This document shows positions 35,928 to 46,264 of a DNA stretch of 64,000 bases, in pieces. Position 1 is the first letter of the stretch; every line of letters starts with the position of its first letter. The translations under genes and the position numbers were made by a program. Under the pieces are notes generated by a model, which searched no databases, had not been told where the DNA came from, and saw nothing but the letters and a program-made list of their open reading frames with translations. This DNA comes from Campylobacter concisus (GTDB taxonomy: Bacteria > Campylobacterota > Campylobacteria > Campylobacterales > Campylobacteraceae), in contig NZ_CP049263.1 of NCBI RefSeq assembly GCF_003048615.2, forward strand, positions 496,001-560,000. The letters are read 5' to 3'.

Positions 35928-37034
35928 TTAGAAGCGAAATTTTATCAAGCTATATGTTCTATCAAACCTAAAAGTTAGCAGATTTTGCAGTATCCCAAAA
36001 AGTACCATGAAGGTGACGAAGCTGCTTCCGCCGTAGCTAAAAAACGGCAGCGGCACGCCCACAACCGGCGCAAAGCCGATCGTCATCGAGACATTTACCC
36101 CCACATAAACAAAGATGAGCGCGGCTATGCCAGTGGAGGTCACCTGCGTGAAATAATCATTCTTAAGCCCATAATTTAGGCTAAGTAAGTGCGTTATAAG
36201 CGCTCCATAAAGCCCCAGCAAAAGAAGCGCCCCATAAAAGCCAAAACGCTCGATATTGTAGGCAAAGATGAAGTCACTTGTGGCGATTGGCAAAAATTTA
36301 AAGTGCGTTTGCGTCGCCTCGTCCTTTGGCTTACCTTTTAGCCCGCCGCTACCTATGGCGATGATACTTTGTTTGACGTGGTAGCTTGGCTCTTCGGCGA
36401 TGAAGTCGTGGATCCTCTTTTTTTGATAATCATGTAAATTTTCATATAAAACTGGCGCCGAAAATCCTATGGCAAGGATGATGCAGATCCAAATTTTCTT
36501 ATTTACGCCGATGACAAAAAGGATGGTGTAGCCAACTATCAAAAGTATGAGCGCGGTGCCAAGATCAGGCTCTTTCATGATGAGCGCAAATGGCAAAAGT
36601 ATGTAAAAACTAAGCCTTAAAAAGTCTTTTAGCCCATATCCATCGACTTCTGGCGGGCGCTGCTTAACTAGATAGGCCAGCATCAGCAAAAAGGCTGGCT
36701 TCATGAGCTCTGAGGGCTGAAGTGTGAAGTGAACGAAGGGAATTTCAAGCCAGCGCCTAGCTCCAAGCTTGCTAACGCCAAAGATATCAACGCTTAAAAG
36801 CAGCACGATGCAGACCCAGTAAAACATCGGGATGATCCAGTCAATGCGTCTAATAGGCAGTAAAAATGCGATGCAAAATGAGACAAATCCGATGCCAAAA
36901 TATACAAGCTGTTTGTTCGCCAAAATATCGTTTGCTTCGGAAACTAGGATGTATGAGATGGCTATGATTGGGATGATCAAAAACGGCTGAATAAAATCAA
37001 AATGTGTTAAAATACGCCGATCTAGTTTTATCAA
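35928..37034 (-). CDS. rodA: Rod-shape SEDS peptidoglycan polymerase RodA
   Basis: 368 residues, about 10 membrane helices, SEDS family. It polymerises glycan strands with a partner PBP2 during cell elongation. Signatures: GARRWLEIPFVHFTLQPSELMKPAFLL, LLIVGYTILFVIG, and PVVGVPLPFFSYGGSSF near the C-terminus. Length and missing N-terminal extension fit RodA rather than FtsW. The start is TTG 37034 with AAGG 8 nt upstream. It is divergent from rluD with a spacer of about 50 nt. Confidence 0.93.
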   Translation of the reverse strand: MIKLDRRILTHFDFIQPFLIIPIIAISYILVSEANDILANKQLVYFGIGFVSFCIAFLLPIRRIDWIIPMFYWVCIVLLLSVDIFGVSKLGARRWLEIPFVHFTLQPSELMKPAFLLMLAYLVKQRPPEVDGYGLKDFLRLSFYILLPFALIMKEPDLGTALILLIVGYTILFVIGVNKKIWICIILAIGFSAPVLYENLHDYQKKRIHDFIAEEPSYHVKQSIIAIGSGGLKGKPKDEATQTHFKFLPIATSDFIFAYNIERFGFYGALLLLGLYGALITHLLSLNYGLKNDYFTQVTSTGIAALIFVYVGVNVSMTIGFAPVVGVPLPFFSYGGSSFVTFMVLFGILQNLLTFRFDRTYSLIKFRF

Positions 37035-37086
37035 GAAGCAAACCTTAATTTTTGGGCTAGATTATATCACAAACAAGGCTTTGATT

Positions 37087-38058
37087 TTGGTTAAATTTAA
37101 TGTTTTAAATAGCTCAAGACTCGACGTTGCAGTGGCCAAAGAGCTTCAAATTTCACGTAATCAAGCTTTAAATTTGATAAAAGACTCCCTTGTAAGCGTA
37201 AATTTAAAGCCTATCTCAAAACCAAGCTTTTTGTTAAATGAAAACGATGAAATTTGCGTAAATTTTGCCCCAAAAAAAGAGGTACAAAACGAGTACGAAG
37301 TAAATTTCGATATCCCGATTATATATGAAGACGACGATCTCATAGTGCTAAACAAACCCCCGCAAATCGTCGTTCACCAAGCCCCAAGCGTCAAAGAGGC
37401 GACACTTGTCGAGTGGCTAAACAAAAAAGGCTTTATGCTCTCAAATTTAAACGGTGACGTAAGAGCTGGCATCGTCCACCGCCTAGATAAGGGCACGAGT
37501 GGCGCTATCGTCGTCGCTAAAAACAACTTCGCCCATGCAAAACTAAGCGAGCAGCTAAGCGATAAGAGCATGGGACGAATTTATCTAGCGCTCACCGACC
37601 TACCCCTAAAAGAGGACGTCATCATCGACAAGCCAATCGGCAGAAATCCAAACAACCGCCTAAAAAAAGCGATCGTCGCAGACGCTAAATTTGCAAAAAG
37701 TGCCTTTGTAAATTTGCTAAGCGAAGGTGGAGTAAATTTGATAGCAGCAAAGCTTTTTACAGGCAGGACGCACCAGATAAGAGTGCATCTTGCAAGCATA
37801 AATCGCCACATTTTAGGCGATGATTTATACGGATTTAAGAGCCAAGGCGATAAAATAAGCAGGGTTATGCTTCACGCTTATATGCTCTATTTTATCCATC
37901 CGCGAACTGGCAAAAGGGTAGAATTTACCGCAAAAACGTATGATGACTTTAACCAAATAATTTACAAAAAAATTCCCAAGGAGATTTTTGATGAAAAAAT
38001 TTGCCCTACGCATATTGACACCATTTTTAGTAGCTTTCTTAGCGGGATGCGGCTCTAG
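37087..38058 (+). CDS. rluD: RluD-type 23S rRNA pseudouridine synthase
   Basis: About 323 residues. An N-terminal S4 domain (SRLDVAVAKELQISRNQALNLI) precedes the RluA-family catalytic domain: AGIVHRLDKGTSGAIVVAKN with the catalytic Asp, then LFTGRTHQIRVHLA and ILGDDLYG. It isomerises uridines of 23S rRNA, probably helix 69 by family. Start: TTG 37087 has AAGG 8 nt upstream; an in-frame TTG 6 nt earlier has only 2 nt spacing. The C-terminal 22 codons overlap flpA by 68 nt. Confidence 0.9.
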   Translation: MVKFNVLNSSRLDVAVAKELQISRNQALNLIKDSLVSVNLKPISKPSFLLNENDEICVNFAPKKEVQNEYEVNFDIPIIYEDDDLIVLNKPPQIVVHQAPSVKEATLVEWLNKKGFMLSNLNGDVRAGIVHRLDKGTSGAIVVAKNNFAHAKLSEQLSDKSMGRIYLALTDLPLKEDVIIDKPIGRNPNNRLKKAIVADAKFAKSAFVNLLSEGGVNLIAAKLFTGRTHQIRVHLASINRHILGDDLYGFKSQGDKISRVMLHAYMLYFIHPRTGKRVEFTAKTYDDFNQIIYKKIPKEIFDEKICPTHIDTIFSSFLSGMRL

Positions 38059-39197
38059 CGTACCGACTCAGCAAAGCACGTCACTACCAACGATTACAAG
38101 CTTAAAAACTATTTCAGATATGACAGAAGTTGGCTTTGAGTGGAACCCAGTGACCGATGAGAGCGTCGTTGGCTACTACCTTTACCGCTCAAATCCAAAC
38201 GATGCAAACTCAAAAATGCAACTAGTTGCAAACATAAAAGACCGCTTTGCTACGCACTATGTGGATCGTGACCTAGCTCCAGAGACCACTTACTCATACC
38301 AAATGAGAACCTACTCAAGCAACGCCATCTCTCAACCAGGTGCGATCGCAACTGCGACAACTAAGCCACTACTTGACTCTGTACCATTTGCACAAGCTAT
38401 CACAGGGCTTCCAGGCCGCGTAAAAGTGATCTGGAGACCACATCCTGATAGCACAGTAGCTAGCTACATCATCCAAAGAAGCGATGCAGGAGCTAATAAA
38501 TTTAGCCAGATCGCAGAGGTAAATGGCAGACTAAATGCCGAGTATATCGACACTGAGGTAAAACCTGGCAGGTCTTATGAGTATAGGATCTTAGTTAAAA
38601 CTTCTTCTGGCGTCATCTCAAAACCAAGCCAAAACATAAGCGCCACAACAAAGGAGTTACCCTAAAACAGTAACGAATGTCCAAGCGACCAAAAATGCAC
38701 CAAAAAAGATCATCTTAACGTGGGATTACGCGCCGGCTGAGGATTTTGCTTATTTTAAGGTTTATAGAACGACAAGTAAAATTTTACCTTACACATACCT
38801 AGCAAAAACGACTAGCAACACCTATGAGGATCTCATAAATACAAACGCAGCGACAAGGTATTATAGAGTCACAGCAGTCGATAAAGACGGTCTTGAGAGC
38901 TTGAAGCAAGAAGAGCCGATCGTTGGTAGCACACTTGGCGCACCAAAAACTCCAAGCATAAGCGCTAGCTACGATGGTAGCGGCGTAAATGTAAGCTGGA
39001 GTGCAGTTGATAGAGCTAGCTCATATACAGTTTATAGAAGTGGCGCTAGCGAGAAAGTCTTTAGCGGCATAAGTGATACTGGGCTTAGAGATGACAGCGT
39101 CCAAGCGGGCGCTAGCTACTCTTACAGCGTCGTAGCAGTCGATGAATACGGCATCGCCTCTGATAAGTCATCAAAAGTAGAAGTTAGCATAAAATAA
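37991..39197 (+). CDS. flpA: Fibronectin-binding lipoprotein FlpA, interrupted by in-frame stop with +1 shift
   Basis: Frame 1 runs from ATG 37991 (AAGGAG 7 nt upstream) to a UAA at 38663-38665, 224 residues. The same protein continues in the +1 frame from 38664 to 39197, 177 more. The N-terminus is a lipoprotein signal with lipobox LAGC (Cys20). Two fibronectin type III-like units lie before the break and two after. WRPHPDSTV at 148-156 corresponds to the C. jejuni FlpA fibronectin-binding motif. No start codon with a ribosome site opens the second half near the break. The neighbours (rluD, trmB, ftsEX) match the C. jejuni flpA locus. Either recoding or a single-base indel explains the break. 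Confidence 0.82.
38651..38666 (+). other. Candidate programmed +1 frameshift site in flpA
   Basis: Codons AAG GAG TTA CCC TAA, then AAA in the new frame. An anti-SD-pairing AAGGAG (38651-38656) stands 3 nt before CCC followed by a stop, the same geometry as prfB (SD-like run, 3 nt, CUU UGA). CCC-U lets proline tRNA re-pair one base on. Removing one C of CCC would also restore one frame, so a plain indel is the rival explanation. Confidence 0.5.
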
Positions 39198-40384
39198 TGC
39201 CAAATTTCATCGCTTCGTCCTTAAAAGAGCTCTCGTTTCCATTTGGTAACGACAAGATCAAATTTCTTTGGCAGGCAAATGGCCGAAACGAGAGGCTCAT
39301 CTACACAAAAAATGAAGATGAAGGCTTTTTTCTAGCCGTAAAGCCAGGCAAAAATGGCGTCGTCGTAAAGGGAGAAAAGCTTACAAAGCCTGCTAAAGTT
39401 GGCCTTTTACAAGAAGCACTTGAGCTTTTTAAAGAGCAAAGTTGTAACGGCGTCATCAGTCAAGCATTTGCTGTGAAAAAGACAAATTTGACCAAAAAAG
39501 TGAGTGAAATTTTAAGTCTTGAAGAGTTTGCGCCAGCTTTTTGCGAGCTAAAAGATAAATTTAAAGAGATTTTTATCGAGATAGGCTTTGGCTCTGGCAG
39601 GCACTTGCTCTATCAGGCTAAAAACAACCCAAATGCCCTAGTTATCGGCATAGAGGTCTATAAGCCAAGCATCGAGCAAGTAGCCAAGCTTGCTAAGGTA
39701 AATGCCCTAGAAAACGTGCGGCTGATAAACACAGACGCAAGGCTCTTACTCTCGCTAGTTGGATCAAATTTAGTTAATAGGGTATTTTTACACTTCCCAG
39801 TGCCGTGGGACAAGGCAGAGCATAGACGCGTGGTCTCATCGGCGTTTGCGCTTGAGTGCGAGAGGATACTAAAGCTTGGTGGTAAATTTGAGCTACGGAC
39901 TGATAGCAAGGAGTATTGCGACTTTAGTTTGAGTAAATTTTTAGAACCCACAAACTCAAAGATAGAGGCTTTTAAAAATAGAAATTTAGAAGTAACAAGC
40001 AAGTATGAAGACCGCTGGAGACGCCAAGATAAGGATATCTACGATGTTATTTATACTTGTGAGGTTGAAAGTGGCGAGAGCGTTTTGACTGGGGATTTTA
40101 GCTTTAAAGAAAAGACAAGCGTAAAAAATATCATTAAAAATTTCAAAAATTTCATCATAAAAAAAGAGGATCATTTTTTACATTTTGAAGAAATTTACAC
40201 CATAAAAGAGGGTGAAATTTTGCTAAAAGTCGCTTTTGGAGCGTTTAACAAACCTGAGCAGTGTTTCATCAAAATAAGCGATGAAAAAAGCGAATATTTT
40301 ATAAAAAAACCGATCTTAATACGTGAAAATTTAGCAGCACACGAGCTTTTGAAGGAGTATTTGGCTGATGCAAGAGATAATTAG
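39197..40384 (+). CDS. trmB: tRNA (guanine-N7-)-methyltransferase
   Basis: 395 residues, longer than the approximately 240-residue E. coli enzyme because of about 120 extra N-terminal and about 80 extra C-terminal residues, as usual for Campylobacter. The Rossmann methyltransferase core lies near residues 125-290: FIEIGFGSGRHLLYQA (SAM site), GIEVYKPSI, VFLHFPVPWDKAEHRRVV (TrmB signature) and ELRTDSKEY. It makes m7G46 in tRNA. Its ATG shares one base with the flpA stop (TAATG), so it depends on ribosomes finishing flpA in the shifted frame. Confidence 0.93.
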   Translation: MPNFIASSLKELSFPFGNDKIKFLWQANGRNERLIYTKNEDEGFFLAVKPGKNGVVVKGEKLTKPAKVGLLQEALELFKEQSCNGVISQAFAVKKTNLTKKVSEILSLEEFAPAFCELKDKFKEIFIEIGFGSGRHLLYQAKNNPNALVIGIEVYKPSIEQVAKLAKVNALENVRLINTDARLLLSLVGSNLVNRVFLHFPVPWDKAEHRRVVSSAFALECERILKLGGKFELRTDSKEYCDFSLSKFLEPTNSKIEAFKNRNLEVTSKYEDRWRRQDKDIYDVIYTCEVESGESVLTGDFSFKEKTSVKNIIKNFKNFIIKKEDHFLHFEEIYTIKEGEILLKVAFGAFNKPEQCFIKISDEKSEYFIKKPILIRENLAAHELLKEYLADARDN

Positions 40385-41039
40385 CGCAAGAAATTTAAGC
40401 CTAGCTTATGAGCGCAACGAGGTTGTGATCAATAGCGTAAATTTAGACATCTACGCAAATGACTTTGTCTTTATCACAGGCAAGAGTGGAAGCGGAAAAA
40501 GCACGCTTTTAAAGTCATTTTACGGAGAAATTTCGCCCCTAGCTGGCGAGCTAAATGTCTGCATGACGCAAATGGACGACATCGATGACAAAAGACTTTG
40601 CGAGCTTAGGCAGCGAGTTGGCATTATATTTCAAAACTACCGCTTGATAAATGAGTGGAATGTCGAAAAAAACGTCATGCTGCCACTTATCATCAAAGGC
40701 GTCAATCAAAATGTGAGCAAAAAGCAGGTGGCTAAACTTTTAAAACATGTAAATATGCTTCACAAAGCCGATAAATACCCTATGGAGCTAAGTGGTGGCG
40801 AACAGCAAAGAGTTGCCATGGCAAGAGCACTCGCGCACAATCCAAATTTGCTCTTATGTGACGAGCCAACGGGAAATTTAGACGAATACTCAAGCGATGT
40901 CATCTGGTCGCTTCTAAAATCAGCCAGAGAATTTCTAGGCACAAGCGTCGTCGTGGTGACGCATCACATCCCATCAACGCTTCGCATCCCATACCGCCAC
41001 TTTGTAATAGAAAATGGAGGCGTGCATGAGATCGCTTAA
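40368..41039 (+). CDS. ftsE: Cell-division ATP-binding protein FtsE
   Basis: 223 residues, ABC ATPase. Walker A GKSGSGKST, Q-loop FQNYRL, signature LSGGEQQRVAMARAL, Walker B LLLCDEPTGNLD, H-loop VVVTHH. With FtsX it drives septal cell-wall hydrolysis through a periplasmic activator. ATG 40368 lies 17 nt inside trmB with AAGGAG upstream; ftsX starts inside its end. Confidence 0.96.
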   Translation: MQEIISARNLSLAYERNEVVINSVNLDIYANDFVFITGKSGSGKSTLLKSFYGEISPLAGELNVCMTQMDDIDDKRLCELRQRVGIIFQNYRLINEWNVEKNVMLPLIIKGVNQNVSKKQVAKLLKHVNMLHKADKYPMELSGGEQQRVAMARALAHNPNLLLCDEPTGNLDEYSSDVIWSLLKSAREFLGTSVVVVTHHIPSTLRIPYRHFVIENGGVHEIA

Positions 41040-41841
41040 AAATCACCTTGGATTTATATTGCCGCTGATCGCACTTTTATTTTCAGTGCAGTTTAGCCTC
41101 ACAGCGGACAAGATCGTAAGAGAGTATGAGAGGCTTATGGGAAATGACTACAACATCGTGGTGGTCTCAAACAAAGAGCTAAGCGAGCCAGTGCTAAAGC
41201 CAGTGGTTAGCACGCTAGCTAGCATTGAGCCACTAAGCCCGCAAAAGATCATCGACCGCCTATCAAACGACATCTCGGCTAAAAATTTATCCATCCTTCA
41301 AAACGCTTTGCCTAAATTTTACTCGCTAAGATTAAGTGAATTTCCATCGCCAGAATATATGGAGGAGATAAAGCAAAAGCTTTTGAAATTTGATGGTATA
41401 AGCAAGGTCGAGACATTTTCAAAGACCCATGACAAGGTCTTTAAGATGCTAAATTTAGCTAAAAGCATATCGTATGCATTTATGGCGATACTTTGTGTCG
41501 TTGGGCTTATGCTTATGCTTAAGCAGACTAAAATTTGGCTATTTGAGCATAGAGAGCGCATCGAGATCATGACGCTTTTTGGCGCGCCATTTTGGCTAAA
41601 ATCAGCCATGCTCTATAAATCAGCCATGGTTGATAGCATAGTTGCGACCATTGCTGTTGGTGCATTTTTCTTTTTCTTGCCTAGTATTGAAATTTTTAGA
41701 GAAAATGCCGCAAGCATCGATGTAGTCTTGCCTAGCCTTGATCTTTCAAGAGATATTTTTATCTTATTTGGCGTGGCTGTGGTTTTAAGCATTTTTGCTG
41801 TTAGTTTAGTGATGAGCAAGGCTAGAAAAAGCACGATATGA
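41026..41841 (+). CDS. ftsX: Cell-division permease FtsX
   Basis: 271 residues. Four membrane segments: one near the N-terminus (HLGFILPLIALLFSVQFSL), then a periplasmic loop, and three toward the C-terminus (SYAFMAILCVVGLML; DSIVATIAVGAFFFFL; IFILFGVAVVLSIFAV). ATG 41026 was chosen over an in-frame ATG at 41014 because GGAGG stands 5 nt before it. It overlaps ftsE by 14 nt and the EnvC-like gene by ATGA. It passes FtsE ATPase work to the periplasmic activator. Confidence 0.9.
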   Translation: MRSLKNHLGFILPLIALLFSVQFSLTADKIVREYERLMGNDYNIVVVSNKELSEPVLKPVVSTLASIEPLSPQKIIDRLSNDISAKNLSILQNALPKFYSLRLSEFPSPEYMEEIKQKLLKFDGISKVETFSKTHDKVFKMLNLAKSISYAFMAILCVVGLMLMLKQTKIWLFEHRERIEIMTLFGAPFWLKSAMLYKSAMVDSIVATIAVGAFFFFLPSIEIFRENAASIDVVLPSLDLSRDIFILFGVAVVLSIFAVSLVMSKARKSTI

Positions 41842-43055
41842 AAAAAGGAATTTTTACACTTTTGCTAGCATTTAGTCTAGCTTTTGCATCAAATACTAAA
41901 GAGAAGATAAAAGACTCCAAAAACTCGCTAAGATCGACGCAGGCTATGAGCGAGCAGCTTAGCAAAAAGCTTGATGACTTGGCCGGCGATATCGTAAATG
42001 GCGAGAAAAAACTGCGCGGCATAAGCGGCGATATCACAAATTTAAAAGGTCAAATTTCAGTTCTTGAGACAAATGCTTCAAAAGCGCTTCTTGAGCTTGA
42101 TGATCTAACAAAGCAAAACAAAGAGCTAGAGCGCACTCAAAAAGAGCTAGAGCAAAATATGATAAGGATCATCGCAGAAGACCTCTCATTTGATCTCATG
42201 ATGTCAGCAAGCGAGGGCAAACAAAGCGAAGAGAGCATCATCTCATCGCAAATTTTAACCAAGCTAAACGCCATAGCTAAAGAGGACTTTAAAAGACTTA
42301 GTGAGAACTACGAAGATACGATAGAGAAGATAAAAAACAAATCAAGTAAGATAAATGAGATAAACTCAAGCATAAAAAACTATAGGCGCAAGCAAAATGA
42401 TCTACAAAGCCTAGAGAGCACGCAGAAAAATACAATAAACGGGCTAAAACGTGATAAAGAAATTTACAGCAAAAAGCTAGCCAAGCTTCAAGCGCAGCAA
42501 GATGAGCTAAGAAAGACACTAGAACAGCTTGCTATCATGCAAAAACAAGAGGATGAAGCCGCACGTGCAGCCAGAGAAAAGCAAGAAAGAGCAGCTAGCA
42601 AAGGTGACAAAAAAGGGTTAAAGAGCCAGCCAATGGGTGGGGGCTATCAAACAAGCTCAGTTAAGAGATACTCAGGCGCAAGGACGATCGCTCCACTTGA
42701 TAGCTACTCTGTAAAGCAAAAATTTGGCAATTACGTAGATCCGATATATAACATCAAAATTTTCAATGAGTCAGTCGTGCTTCGCTCAAGCACGCCAGAT
42801 GCGAAGGTAAAAAGCGTGCTAAATGGCAAGGTCGTATTTGCAAAAGCGACTCCGATGCTTGAAAATGTCGTCATTATAGAAAACGAAAATGGCATCCACA
42901 CGATCTACGCTCACCTAAGCCAGATCGCGCCAACTGTAAAAGTAGGCTCAGTCGTGCAAAAAGGCTATGTCATAGGCCGAGTTAGAAACGATCTAACCTT
43001 TGAAGTAACGCAAAAAAACTACCATATCGACCCGCTTGAAATGATCTCAAAATAG
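41838..43055 (+). CDS. EnvC-like murein hydrolase activator (degenerate M23 domain)
   Basis: 405 residues. Signal peptide (residues 1-17, ending AFAS), then about 230 residues of coiled coil (STQAMSEQLSKKLDDLAGD; KNKSSKINEINSSIKNYRRK), then a C-terminal LytM/M23 domain. The zinc ligands are incomplete: there is no GxHxxxD motif, and HFE is TFE (LTFEVTQ), though the central YAHL His remains. This is the pattern of EnvC, which activates amidases instead of cutting wall itself. Translational coupling to ftsX and the amiC gene 5.5 kb downstream support that role. Confidence 0.87.
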   Translation: MKKGIFTLLLAFSLAFASNTKEKIKDSKNSLRSTQAMSEQLSKKLDDLAGDIVNGEKKLRGISGDITNLKGQISVLETNASKALLELDDLTKQNKELERTQKELEQNMIRIIAEDLSFDLMMSASEGKQSEESIISSQILTKLNAIAKEDFKRLSENYEDTIEKIKNKSSKINEINSSIKNYRRKQNDLQSLESTQKNTINGLKRDKEIYSKKLAKLQAQQDELRKTLEQLAIMQKQEDEAARAAREKQERAASKGDKKGLKSQPMGGGYQTSSVKRYSGARTIAPLDSYSVKQKFGNYVDPIYNIKIFNESVVLRSSTPDAKVKSVLNGKVVFAKATPMLENVVIIENENGIHTIYAHLSQIAPTVKVGSVVQKGYVIGRVRNDLTFEVTQKNYHIDPLEMISK

Positions 43056-43110
43056 TCACTTTGTAAGCGTTATTAGCTAAATTTAAAGCCTTTTTGGCTA
43101 AAATGCGTGA

Positions 43111-43845
<735 letters not shown>

Positions 43846-43863
43846 ATTTCAAAAAGGATAAAA

Positions 43864-44079
43864 ATGAGAACAGAACAAATCACAGCAAGAGCGCTAAAAC
43901 AAGTAGGAGATGACAGATATAAGCTTTCACTTATCGTTGCAAAGCGTGCAGAAGCGCTAGCAAATGGCGCCATAGCTTTAGTTGATGCTGATACTTCAAA
44001 GATGAAATTTGCTGACATCGCACTACTTGAAGTGGCTGAGGGCAAAATAGGCTTAGAGGCAATAGTTGAAGGAAAATAG
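43864..44079 (+). CDS. rpoZ: RNA polymerase omega subunit
   Basis: 71 residues. [35 protein letters not shown] is the omega fold, with the conserved RYxL-xxVVAKRA-type helix that wraps the beta' C-terminus. In many bacteria it forms part of the ppGpp site, and here it directly precedes the ppGpp synthetase gene. AAAAAGGAT is the ribosome site. It overlaps spoT by 14 nt. Confidence 0.94.
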   Translation: MRTEQITARALKQVGDDRYKLSLIVAKRAEALANGAIALVDADTSKMKFADIALLEVAEGKIGLEAIVEGK

Positions 44080-46255
44080 TCTTTTTTTAGAGCAGTTAAT
44101 AGAGCAAATTTTAGCTTGTAAAAACGTTTCAGAAGCGATAAAACTGCTCTTTTCTCTTTGTGAAAGAAGTGAAATTTTAGACAAAGCTATCGATAGCTGC
44201 GTCACATCTCACGCTGGACAATACCGCAAAAGTGGCGAACCATACGCCATCCACCCCATCTTAGTAGCCTCTATCGTAGCAAACATGGGCGGCGATGAGA
44301 GTATGGTTATAGCTGCACTTCTTCATGACGTGGTTGAAGATACCGACGTAACGTTAGGTGAGCTTCAGGCTGAATTTGGCGATGAGGTTGCAAAGCTAGT
44401 TGAAGGGCTTACAAAGATAGTTGCCATTAGAGAAAATAAGCTTGCAAGCTCAGATAGCAACGAAAAACTTGCAAGTTCGGCGCTAACTTTTAGAAAGATG
44501 CTCTTAATCTCCATAGAAGACGTCAGAGTCCTTGTCGTAAAGCTTTGCGACAGACTTCACAACATGCTAACGCTTGAAGCGCTAAGGCCTGAAAAGCAAA
44601 AACGCATAGCTGAAGAGACGCTTATGGTCTATGCTCCGATCGCTCATAGGCTAGGAATTTCATCGATCAAAAACATGCTTGAAGATCTAAGCTTTAAGTA
44701 TGCGATGCCAGAAGAATACGCAAAGATCGATAGCTACCTAAACAAAAACAAGCAACAACTTAGCCTAAAACTAAATGCTTTTCACGAAAAGGTAAGCCAA
44801 ATTTTGCTTGAAAATGGCTTTATCGAGGGCACTTTTGAGATACAAAAACGCATAAAACACTACTACTCGATCTATCTAAAGATGCAAAGAAAGGGCATTT
44901 CTATCGAAGAGGTGCTTGACTTGCTTGCTATTAGAATTCTCGTGGAAAAGCCGCTTGATTGCTACCTGGCACTTGGAAATTTACATATAAATTTTAACCC
45001 TCTCATCTCGAGGTTTAAAGACTATATTGCACTTCCAAAGCAAAATGGCTATCAAACGATACACACAACCATTTTTGATAACAAAAGCATCTTTGAGGCG
45101 CAAGTTCGCACTTATGATATGCATAAAACCGCTGAATACGGTGTCGCCGCTCACTGGAAATATAAAAACGGCGAGGGCAGCCTCTTAAATCCAAAGCTTG
45201 ACTGGCTAAATGACATCAGCATGCAAAATAGCGAGAACGAGGGCAACGTCGAAGAGCTTTATGAATATGCAAAAGATAGCCTTTATATCGAAGATATCGC
45301 AGTTTATTCTCCAAAGGGAGAGGTCTTTACATTGCCACGCGGTGCTACGGCGCTTGATTATGCTTATGAGATTCACTCAGAGATCGGACTTTACGCAAAA
45401 GAAGCTTATATAAACCGCGTTAGGATGCCGCTTCTAACAGAGCTAAAAAATGGCGACATCGTTAGGATAGTAACTGGCGAAGAGGCTAAATTTCGCTGTT
45501 CGTGGATAAATAGTGTGCGAACAGGCAAGGCAAAGGCGACGATAAGGTCATTTTGTAAGCAAAAGATAAGAGATATAAACTACAAAATGGCGATAGATAT
45601 CTTAAAATCAGTATTTAACGTCTCAAAAGATAGAATTTTAGAGTGGATAGAGAGCGAAAATTTAGGCAAAAAGGTCTTTCGCGCGGCAACTGATAGCGAG
45701 TATCTACAAGAAGTGGCAAATATGCTTAAAAAATACATCAGAAAAGAGCGTCCATTTATGATCTCTTTGGGCGACAAATACCAGATCAAAAAGCAAAAAT
45801 TTGAAAACATAGTGATCTACTCAAATCACAAAATTTCAAATGTCGAGTTTGATTATTGTTGCAATCCAAAAAGGGGCGATAGCATAGTTGGCTTTAAAAA
45901 TGGTCACACCGTGACAGTGCATCACAAGCTTTGCGAGCGCGCTGGTAAGCTCATGGATAAAGGCGATGAGATCATCTTTGTCAAATGGACGAGAAATGCT
46001 CCACATAGGTATAAAATTTTATTAAATTTAGAAAATAGAAAAGGTGCGTTGGCTGAATTTTTAACATATCTTGCTAGACTTGATATAAATTTAGCTACAA
46101 TCTCGCTAAACGAAGCAAATGATCTTAGCGGAGATAAGTTTGAAATAAGCGTCGAAATAGCAGAAAACATCGATGCAAACGAGATCAAAGAGAAGATCAA
46201 AGATAGATATAAGATTATTGATTTTGTTTCGCAAAGTGACCCATATCATAATTAG
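44066..46255 (+). CDS. spoT: Bifunctional (p)ppGpp synthetase/hydrolase
   Basis: 729 residues, full-length RSH protein. HD hydrolase domain with LLHDVVEDT (H87-D88), then the synthetase block [19 protein letters not shown], a TGS domain ([20 protein letters not shown]), a helical/zinc-finger-like region, and a C-terminal ACT domain ([20 protein letters not shown]). Both catalytic halves look intact. It starts at TTG 44066 with AGAGG upstream, inside rpoZ. It is the only RSH gene in the window. Confidence 0.95.
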   Translation: MKENSLFLEQLIEQILACKNVSEAIKLLFSLCERSEILDKAIDSCVTSHAGQYRKSGEPYAIHPILVASIVANMGGDESMVIAALLHDVVEDTDVTLGELQAEFGDEVAKLVEGLTKIVAIRENKLASSDSNEKLASSALTFRKMLLISIEDVRVLVVKLCDRLHNMLTLEALRPEKQKRIAEETLMVYAPIAHRLGISSIKNMLEDLSFKYAMPEEYAKIDSYLNKNKQQLSLKLNAFHEKVSQILLENGFIEGTFEIQKRIKHYYSIYLKMQRKGISIEEVLDLLAIRILVEKPLDCYLALGNLHINFNPLISRFKDYIALPKQNGYQTIHTTIFDNKSIFEAQVRTYDMHKTAEYGVAAHWKYKNGEGSLLNPKLDWLNDISMQNSENEGNVEELYEYAKDSLYIEDIAVYSPKGEVFTLPRGATALDYAYEIHSEIGLYAKEAYINRVRMPLLTELKNGDIVRIVTGEEAKFRCSWINSVRTGKAKATIRSFCKQKIRDINYKMAIDILKSVFNVSKDRILEWIESENLGKKVFRAATDSEYLQEVANMLKKYIRKERPFMISLGDKYQIKKQKFENIVIYSNHKISNVEFDYCCNPKRGDSIVGFKNGHTVTVHHKLCERAGKLMDKGDEIIFVKWTRNAPHRYKILLNLENRKGALAEFLTYLARLDINLATISLNEANDLSGDKFEISVEIAENIDANEIKEKIKDRYKIIDFVSQSDPYHN

Positions 46256-46264
46256 GAGAGAAAA

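Noticed and set aside
38901-39197. Independent small FN3 protein starting at TTG 38901
   Set aside because: It is the C-terminal part of FlpA; homologous sequence extends upstream in the same frame to the flpA stop codon, and no ribosome site precedes the TTG.
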